NCBI GenBank assembly: GCA_964036195.1
Contig: OZ038450.1
Coordinates: 18,664,701-18,728,700 of the forward strand
Length of the DNA stretch: 64,000 nt
Direction: 5' to 3'
DNA from: Sphaerolaimus hirsutus
Lineage: Eukaryota > Nematoda > Chromadorea > Monhysterida > Sphaerolaimidae
Each line of letters opens with the position of its first letter. The stretch's first letter is position 1. Shown in pieces: positions 58,608 through 64,000 of this stretch. The translations under genes were made by a program, and so were the position numbers. Under the pieces are notes generated by a model. The model was not told the DNA's origin and did not search any database. It was given only the letters and a program-made list of their open reading frames with translations.

Positions 58608-59603
58608 TAACGATGGCAAAAAAAGATTCGAAAATTCGAAAACGTTTTCGAATTTTCGAATTTTTTCAGAATTTTCGAATTTTTATTTCACCCCTGGAAA
58701 AAACACTTAAAAATCGATTTTTTTCTTCAAAAAATTCGAAAATTCATAAATTCGAAAATTCGAAAATAATTTTCGAATTTTTCAGGGAATTGGAGGCCAC
58801 AAAACACATTCTTACATTAAATGTGATAATTCAATCAACAATTGATATGAGGTGTGTCTGAAAAACAGTAATCTAAAGAAGAATAACATCAAAAAAGTGT
58901 TGTAATGGTGTCTGCAGTGGACCCGACAAGTCCGTTGAGGAACACTCAGCATACTCTTGCTGTGTGTTAAGCTAGTTCTGCTAAAACAGACACCACTCCA
59001 TCAAAAAAATTGGCCTTGAGTTGTTGTTGCAAGTTGTTGAACAGATCACTGTCTGACAGGTCCATCAGTTGCCACTTTCAGTTCCAGATTCTGTAAAATG
59101 CCCTGTAGAATGTCAAATGTCATGCAAAGTGTCGACAGTAATGTAAAATGTCAAACTTATTTGTGCAAAATTTACTCAACCATACAAAATAACAGTGAAA
59201 ATACTGTATTTCCTCAAAATACCCCCTCAATTTTTTTCAGAGTGACACTCAGACCTGAGGGGTATTTCAAGGGAAAGGGGCTAATGCAAGGAGGGGTGGG
59301 GATATTTCCATCAAATACAGTAAGTTCAAAAAAGTTATCCAAACATGAAAACAGTTCAAATACTGTTTTTAAAGCTTCAATTTCAATATTTTCTCAAAAA
59401 AATTCGAAAATTATTTGAAAAATTTTGAAAACTAGCCAAAAAAATTCGAAAATTGTCCAAAAAGATTTGAAAATTCAAAAATTCGAAAATTAAATTCGAA
59501 ATTCGAAAATTGATTTGAGGAAAAATTCGAAAATTCGAAAATACAGTTTGGAAAAAACACTTAAAAATTTAAATACTTTTTTTCGGAGGGTTTGCCATCG
59601 TTA
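58608..59603. mobile_element. hAT-like non-autonomous element, YAACGATGGC family, TTCGAAAA type
   Basis: TAACGATGGCAAA on the left and TTTGCCATCGTTA on the right. The TSD CTGACTGC is exact (58600-58607, 59604-59611). Both ends carry repeated ATTCGAAAATTCGAAAA units. The opposite arm of the host foldback holds the uninterrupted target (CAGCAGTCAGGTTAG near 62480). A small MITE lies inside. Confidence 0.9.
59202..59322. mobile_element. CCGTATTTCCTCG-family MITE, nested, 121 bp
   Basis: The ends are TACTGTATTTCCTCAAAATA and TTCCATCAAATACAGTA. GGGGTATTTCAAGGG and GGAGGGGTGGGG lie inside. Confidence 0.7.
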
Positions 59604-60386
59604 CTGACTGCTGATGCCATAACTACCGCTGTGGGGGGAATTAAGAGATGAAGTTTGGGTGAGACATAGCCGACATTCCCCCCATACTATACTCCAACGC
59701 AGGGGCGACGGCGACCCGTTTTAGTGTGGGTCGCCGTATACGCGCAAAAAATTTTTACAGAACTTCGCTGTCCGCGTCAAGTTCGGCACCCAGTGGTTTT
59801 CCACCACTTTGGCTGCCTTAACTCTAGAAACGCGGACACGAAATAGATGAAATTTTGGGGGGTTATCGTCAACATCATGTGGCACCATGGACTCACCAAA
59901 AGTGTCGCTCACTGCGTATACCGCACTGTTTTTTTACAGATACAGTGTACGCATCAGGTCCAGGACCAACTTGCGTTTCACCGAGCCAAATTCACTTTAA
60001 ATATATTTTTATAAGACACTTGAAAAGTTGGTTTAGGATGCCCTCTAGGGAAGGGTTTAAGGTATAAAATTGCATAAAAAACCTTACCCCAAAAATGCCC
60101 CACCAAGGAATTTTAATGGGGGTGAATGTGATGAAGTCAGATATGACATCATCACCATATAAATTTGTACTGTGATGATGTCATAGGTGATGTCAGAACA
60201 GTCACCCCCATTAAAATTCCTTAGTGGGGCATTTTTGGGGTAAGGTTTTTTACGCAATTTTATACCTTAAACCCTTCCCTAGAGGGCATCCTAAACCAAC
60301 TTTTAAAGTGTCTAACAAAACAATATTTTTAAAGTGAATTTTTAGGAAGCAACTGAAGGGGCATTAATAAAATATTGCTTAACAGG

Positions 60387-60634
60387 TATACTCCGGTTAC
60401 TTTACACCTTGCCCGCGTGGTTCCCGCTGGAAATCTGCCAACGATGGTTAACGCGTGCGAGTTTCATAAAAACATGATAAAGTTGATTGTTGTAAAAATG
60501 TTTTTCATTAACATATTCACATCGATAAATTTTTCATCTTTTTATGGAAATCGCATGATTTAACAATCATTGGCACGCTTCCAACACGAGACATAAATCA
60601 GTGCGAGGGCAGAGTATCATGTACGCCGAGTATA
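60387..60634. mobile_element. 248-bp MITE, TATACTC...GAGTATA family, copy c
   Basis: This copy is in reverse orientation to the copies at 51434 and 53238: TATACTCCGGTTACTTTACA first and GTACGCCGAGTATA last. It is inserted in the right arm of the foldback 58559-62529. Confidence 0.85.
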
Positions 60635-60774
60635 ACTTCACTGCCGTGTACAGTATCGTATGGGTCTGTAGAATTATCAAACTGTATTACATAACTGCAT
60701 TGAGCATTTTTTAAAAAATTTATAGGGTGCCGGACCTGATGCAGACAGCACATTCATTAAAAACGCGCTATACC

Positions 60775-62137
60775 CAACGATGGCAAAAACACACATATTA
60801 AATACGGAAACTCAATGAGTTTCCGTGTTTTTGTTTAACACGGAAACACGGAAACTCAGCAATTTTGAAAAACACGGAAACTCAAATGAGTTTTTTTTCA
60901 GAGAACACGGAAACACGGAAACACAGAAAATACGGAAATGTTTTTTGAGTTTTTTTCAGGCACATGATTTGAACTGAACAATGTGAGTATGAACATACAT
61001 AATGTATGTGTGTATAGTATTTTTATATGTATTTACATGAGTCAGTTAATCAGGCTCTCAATAAACATGTTTATGATCAGCTGACATGATTTTTGCAAAA
61101 GAATGTGATGATTTGATGAAAAAAAAAGATTTTGCTGCTGTCAAGTTTTGGTGTGGTTTTGGAGACAAGGCGGTGTACTTAGCATGCCAGTGTCCACTGA
61201 CAGTGTGGAGGGTCCCTTAAGCCAGTGCCCAGGATATTGGGCGCTAGGCATCTCCATATGAACCCATTTTCTTTTGAACGTGATTTTTTGTTGAAATTAA
61301 ATATGGGATGGGTAAGTAGTTCAGATACGTTGAAGGCTTCAACGATGTGCATGTTCAAGTATAGTTGCATTTTTATCACACAGTACAACATACAGTGCAC
61401 ATCTATTGAAGTATTTTATTGTATACTCGGCTTACTTTACACCTTGCACGCGTGGTTCCAGCTGGAAGTGTGCCAACGATGGTTAACGCGTGCGAGTTTC
61501 ATAAAAAGATGACAAAATTGATTGTTGTTATAGTGTGATTTATTAACATATACACATCGATGAATTTTTTTCATCTTTTTACAGAAATCACATGATTTAA
61601 TGATCATTGGCACGCTTCCAACACAAGACGTAAATCAGTGCGAGGGCAGAGTATCATGTACGCCGAGTATACAGTGTGAATTGTCATTTTTTTGACATTT
61701 TGTTGATGCTTATGCTGTGGAGTGGACATGCTTATTTTTTGATTTTGTGGACTGTAGTGGACATTTTTGTGGACTTTTTGACACATGAACAAATATGCAG
61801 ATCCTCGATATGTGGAACATCTATATCAGCAAAACCTATAGAAAAACCTATATACAATATGAAAACCCCTGTTTTCACATCAAAATGCTGTAAAATGCAA
61901 CTTTTTGTTAGAAAACTTGAGTTTTACCACAAAAACTTGAGTTTTTACTAAAAAACTTGAGTTTTTACCAAAAAAACTTGAGTTTTTACAGGAAAACTTG
62001 AGTTTTTTCAAAAAACACTGAAATAAAACACGGAAACTCAAGTTTTTTTCATGAAAAAAACTCAAAACACAGGTATTCATGTTTGAAAAACTCAAAACAC
62101 AGAAAGTGTTTTTTATTTGAGAACTTACCCATCGTTG
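60775..62137. mobile_element. hAT-like non-autonomous element, YAACGATGGC family, ACGGAAAC / ACTTGAGTTTT type
   Basis: CAACGATGGCAAAAACAC on the left and GAACTTACCCATCGTTG on the right. The TSD GCTATACC is exact (60767-60774, 62138-62145). The left subterminal zone repeats CACGGAAACTC (60805-60945). The right zone repeats AAAACTTGAGTTTTTAC about every 18 bp (61912-62020), then AAAACTCAAAACACA. A 240-bp MITE sits inside. It shares its TIR with the element at 58608-59603 but has different internal motifs. Confidence 0.9.
61432..61671. mobile_element. 240-bp MITE, TATACTC...GAGTATA family, copy d
   Basis: TATACTCGGCTTACTTTACA and GTACGCCGAGTATA are the ends. The orientation is as in copy c and it is about 90% similar by eye. 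It is nested in the hAT-like element 60775-62137, itself nested in a foldback. Confidence 0.85.
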
Positions 62138-62695
62138 GCTATACCCGCAAGTGACACCTTTGGTGGGTCGCTGGCGCCCGCCATTAAGTGTACAGTAAGG
62201 GGAGGGGTGTCGGCTATATCCCCCGAAGTAAGGGGACCAGTTTCAGCTTTGTCCTGTCTGCGTTTCTGGAGTGACGGCACCCGAAGTGATGAAAAACCAC
62301 TGGGTGCCAGACTTGACGCGGACAGTGAAAATCTGTAAAAAAATTTGCGCGTATACGGCGACCCACACTTAGGGGGGTCGCCATCGCCCCTGCGTTGGAG
62401 TATAGTAGGGGGGAATGTCGGCTACGTCCCACCCAAATTTCATCTCTTAATTCCCCCCACAGCGGGAGTTATGGCGTCAGCAGTCAGGTTAGAAACTGAC
62501 TGCCGGACCTGATCCGAACGCAGTTTATGACGGCCGGAAAATGCTCTCGACCAATGCGAAAAACGAACAAGCGCAGTTGCATTTTTTGAGATAGCTTGGC
62601 GCCAAAATTTTTAGGCTTTCGTAAAAAATTTGTCATGGCAGAAAACCAGCACATATTGTGGTGCCAGAAAACCATCATCTATATGTTCAATTACA

Positions 62696-62983
62696 CTTTA
62701 TTCGCTTTGGTGTAAACGAAACGAAGGGACGACACCCCAAAAACTGTCACAGCCACTGGGCGACGTTTTGACACTGTTGGAAAACTACCTGCGGGAAAAG
62801 AAGCTCGCAACTTTCCGCTACTTGATGATAGGGAACAGATCAGACAATGTCTTGGATTATGTCGCCAATTACAGTGTGGACTGCATCGGTATGAGTTTCT
62901 TCTACACGCCTGAACGTGCCAAAGTGGTGCAATATTCGTACACGGTTATGACGAGTTGGTTTGGGCGCTTAACACGATTTTAA
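62696..62983 (+). pseudogene. Possible ionotropic-receptor-like ligand-binding fragment
   Basis: The frame (open from 62630) reads, from about 62780, as a non-repetitive protein: LLENYLREKKLATFRYLMIG, then DNVLDYVANYSVDCIGMSFF, then YTPERAKVVQYSYTVMTSW, ending with TAA at 62981-62983. The pattern of an acidic residue after a variable loop, then T-P-E-R-x-x-V-V-x-(F/Y)-(S/T), resembles the second half of the ligand-binding domain of ionotropic glutamate receptors and the variant IRs of arthropods. In those families a pore segment should follow; here the frame stops and a hAT-like element begins at 63005. It may be one exon with an unseen donor or a broken copy. A start within the region is not assured. 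Family assignment is by motif memory only. Confidence 0.4.
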
Positions 62984-63004
62984 AGATTGATGTGCAGTAG
63001 GTAG

Positions 63005-64000
63005 TAGGGTGTCAAATTTCCGTTTTACTACCACTGAAATTTGTTTCCGTTTTCCGGCCACTAAATTTTTTTCTGTTTCCGTTTTTCCGACTCATTTTCT
63101 GTTTTCCAGCCAAATTTTAAATTTTTTATACCTTTTTTCATTTTCCAGCTCAATTTTCTGTTTTTCCACAGTAGTGATAGAATGGCGCCATGGCGCTGGC
63201 GCCATTTGAGGGCGCCAAAGGGCGCCGCGCCATGGCACCATTGGCGCTTGGCGCCCTTTTTCTGTGGCGCCCACTTTCTGAAAGGCGCCATGGCGCCCTT
63301 TTTTCCGTGGCGCCCTGCCCTAAAAGGGCACCAAAATGGCGCCAACAGGGTTTCAAGGTGAAGGCCGAGTAAACGGCAAAAAAATAAAAAAAGCGCCCGT
63401 GGATAATCGAGATTCACTGGAAACATGGACGACGTAGTCCCAGTGGATGGAAATGTTTCATCTAATGATTCAGCAGACACGTCTCATGGATCAAAAGCTG
63501 AGAATAATCGACTGTTGAACTTGCAAACTCGTAAATCAACACATTCAAATAATCGTAATTTCGTTTCCAGCCACTTCAAGAAAACATCCATTGGAACCAT
63601 ATGTTTAAAGTGGATGCATCGTTTTGTCAAATGACAATTTCCATTGCGTTTTAGGTGAATGTGTGAATGGCTGAATTTCCATCGTGTATGAATTGATGCA
63701 AAAAAAAATTCTGGCGCTTTTCCATCACTATTCCACAGTTTTTCCATTTTCCGGCTCAATTTTCGGTTTTTCTGCCTCATATCCCTTTCTTCATGCTCAA
63801 CTTTCTATTTTCTGTTTCATTCAGCCAAACTGTTAAACATGCATGCATGTTTTCAATTATGTGATTTTTTCCATTTCCATTTCCAGCAAATTTCAGCAAA
63901 TTTTTTTCCATTTTCCGGCAACAATTTTTTTCTGTTTCCATGCAAATTTCATTTTTCCGTGTTCCATTTTCCGGCATTGATTTCCGTTTTCTGGCTGCTG
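63005..64000. mobile_element. hAT-like element, TAGGGTGTCAAA family, copy 3 (runs off the window)
   Basis: It starts TAGGGTGTCAAATTTCCG, followed by TTTTCCG/TTTTCTG units as in the copies at 656 and 33554, and continues after the nested element (63172-63730) to the window edge. The unique centre (CTCAACTTTCTATTTTCTG, CAGCCAAACTG) matches 940-980. The right end is outside the window. Confidence 0.85.
63172..63730. mobile_element. hAT-like non-autonomous element, TAGTGATGGAA / GGCGCC family, copy 2
   Basis: TAGTGATAGAATGGCGCCA and TGGCGCTTTTCCATCACTA are the ends. The TSD TTCCACAG is exact (63164-63171, 63731-63738). The left 180 bp is crowded with GGCGCC; the right zone is short. The centre includes a 70-codon frame (63425-63634, starting MDDVVPVDGNVSSNDSADTS) that aligns at the DNA level with the broken centre of 52332-53222. 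It may derive from coding sequence of an autonomous parent, but I recognise no transposase motif. Confidence 0.9.

Larger units (their letters stand above)
58559..62529. mobile_element. Foldback element, GGGTCGCC family, copy 3, broken by three insertions
   Basis: The left edge TAAACTGCGTTCGGATCAAG pairs with the right edge TGATCCGAACGCAGTTTA. Both arms carry TTAAGAGATGAAGTTTGGGT, GTGGGTCGCC, AACGCAGGGGCGA and their complements. The centre is near 60155 (CACCCCCATTAAAATTCCTT and its complement). Insertions at 58608-59603, 60387-60634 and 60775-62137 account for about 2.6 kb, leaving about 1.35 kb, close to copy 2 (28765-30217). Confidence 0.8.

Noticed and set aside
58375-58710. Zinc-binding protein suggested by CDKC and CDFTYCDC
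   Set aside because: No flanking exon or splice sites; the frame runs into a foldback and then a hAT-like element, so there is too little evidence to call it a gene.

Overview
This is a eukaryotic, AT-rich, repeat-dominated window, most likely from an invertebrate animal. It has no operons, no ribosome-binding-site spacing and no long ORFs. It does have spliced GC-rich exons, satellite DNA and dozens of short terminal-inverted-repeat (TIR) elements. A possible ionotropic-receptor-like fragment near 62.7-63.0 kb would hint at a protostome, but I cannot name the species.

Gene content is very low. The best candidate is a four-exon plus-strand gene (5320-16195; about 366 codons, longer if exon 1 starts upstream). 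Its exons are islands of high GC in AT-rich sequence. All three introns have GT-AG ends in phase 0 and are packed with transposons. The product is Pro/Ala/Arg-rich, unrecognised, and has a possible bipartite nuclear localisation signal that forms across the exon 1/2 junction.

Nearly everything else is mobile or tandem DNA. (1) Non-autonomous hAT-like elements: 13 insertions have 8-bp target-site duplications (TSDs), 11 exact and 2 with one mismatch, and their TIRs have A at position 2 and G at position 5. Each family carries its own short motif repeated inside the ends (TTTTCCG, GGCGCC, TTCGAAAA, GTAAACGTAA, ATCCCGATCCCGA and others). (2) A TA-flanked MITE family, ends CCGTATTTCCTCG, with long G/C runs, about a dozen copies. 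(3) Short MITEs: a 240-250 bp TATACTC family, a 187-bp GGCGCAC family, and an ACTCGGCGGACAGC family. (4) Large foldback elements. Insertions are nested up to four deep, and several can be dated relative to each other because an uninterrupted copy of the target lies elsewhere in the window.

Layout: 0-5.2 kb nested MITEs; 5.3-16.2 kb the candidate gene and its TE-filled introns, including a 4.2-kb hAT-like unit with a 1-kb palindrome, a 39-bp minisatellite and a TTGACATTT satellite inside it; 16.2-19.2 kb quiet; 19.2-22.6 kb a GATAGATAGCTG array with three insertions; 24.5-30.2 kb nested foldbacks; 32.4-49.6 kb short repeats, then about 13 kb of TTGACATTT satellite with higher-order periods and an 8400-bp tandem duplication; 49.6-64 kb MITEs, GGCGCC-rich hAT elements and a foldback broken by two related hAT insertions.
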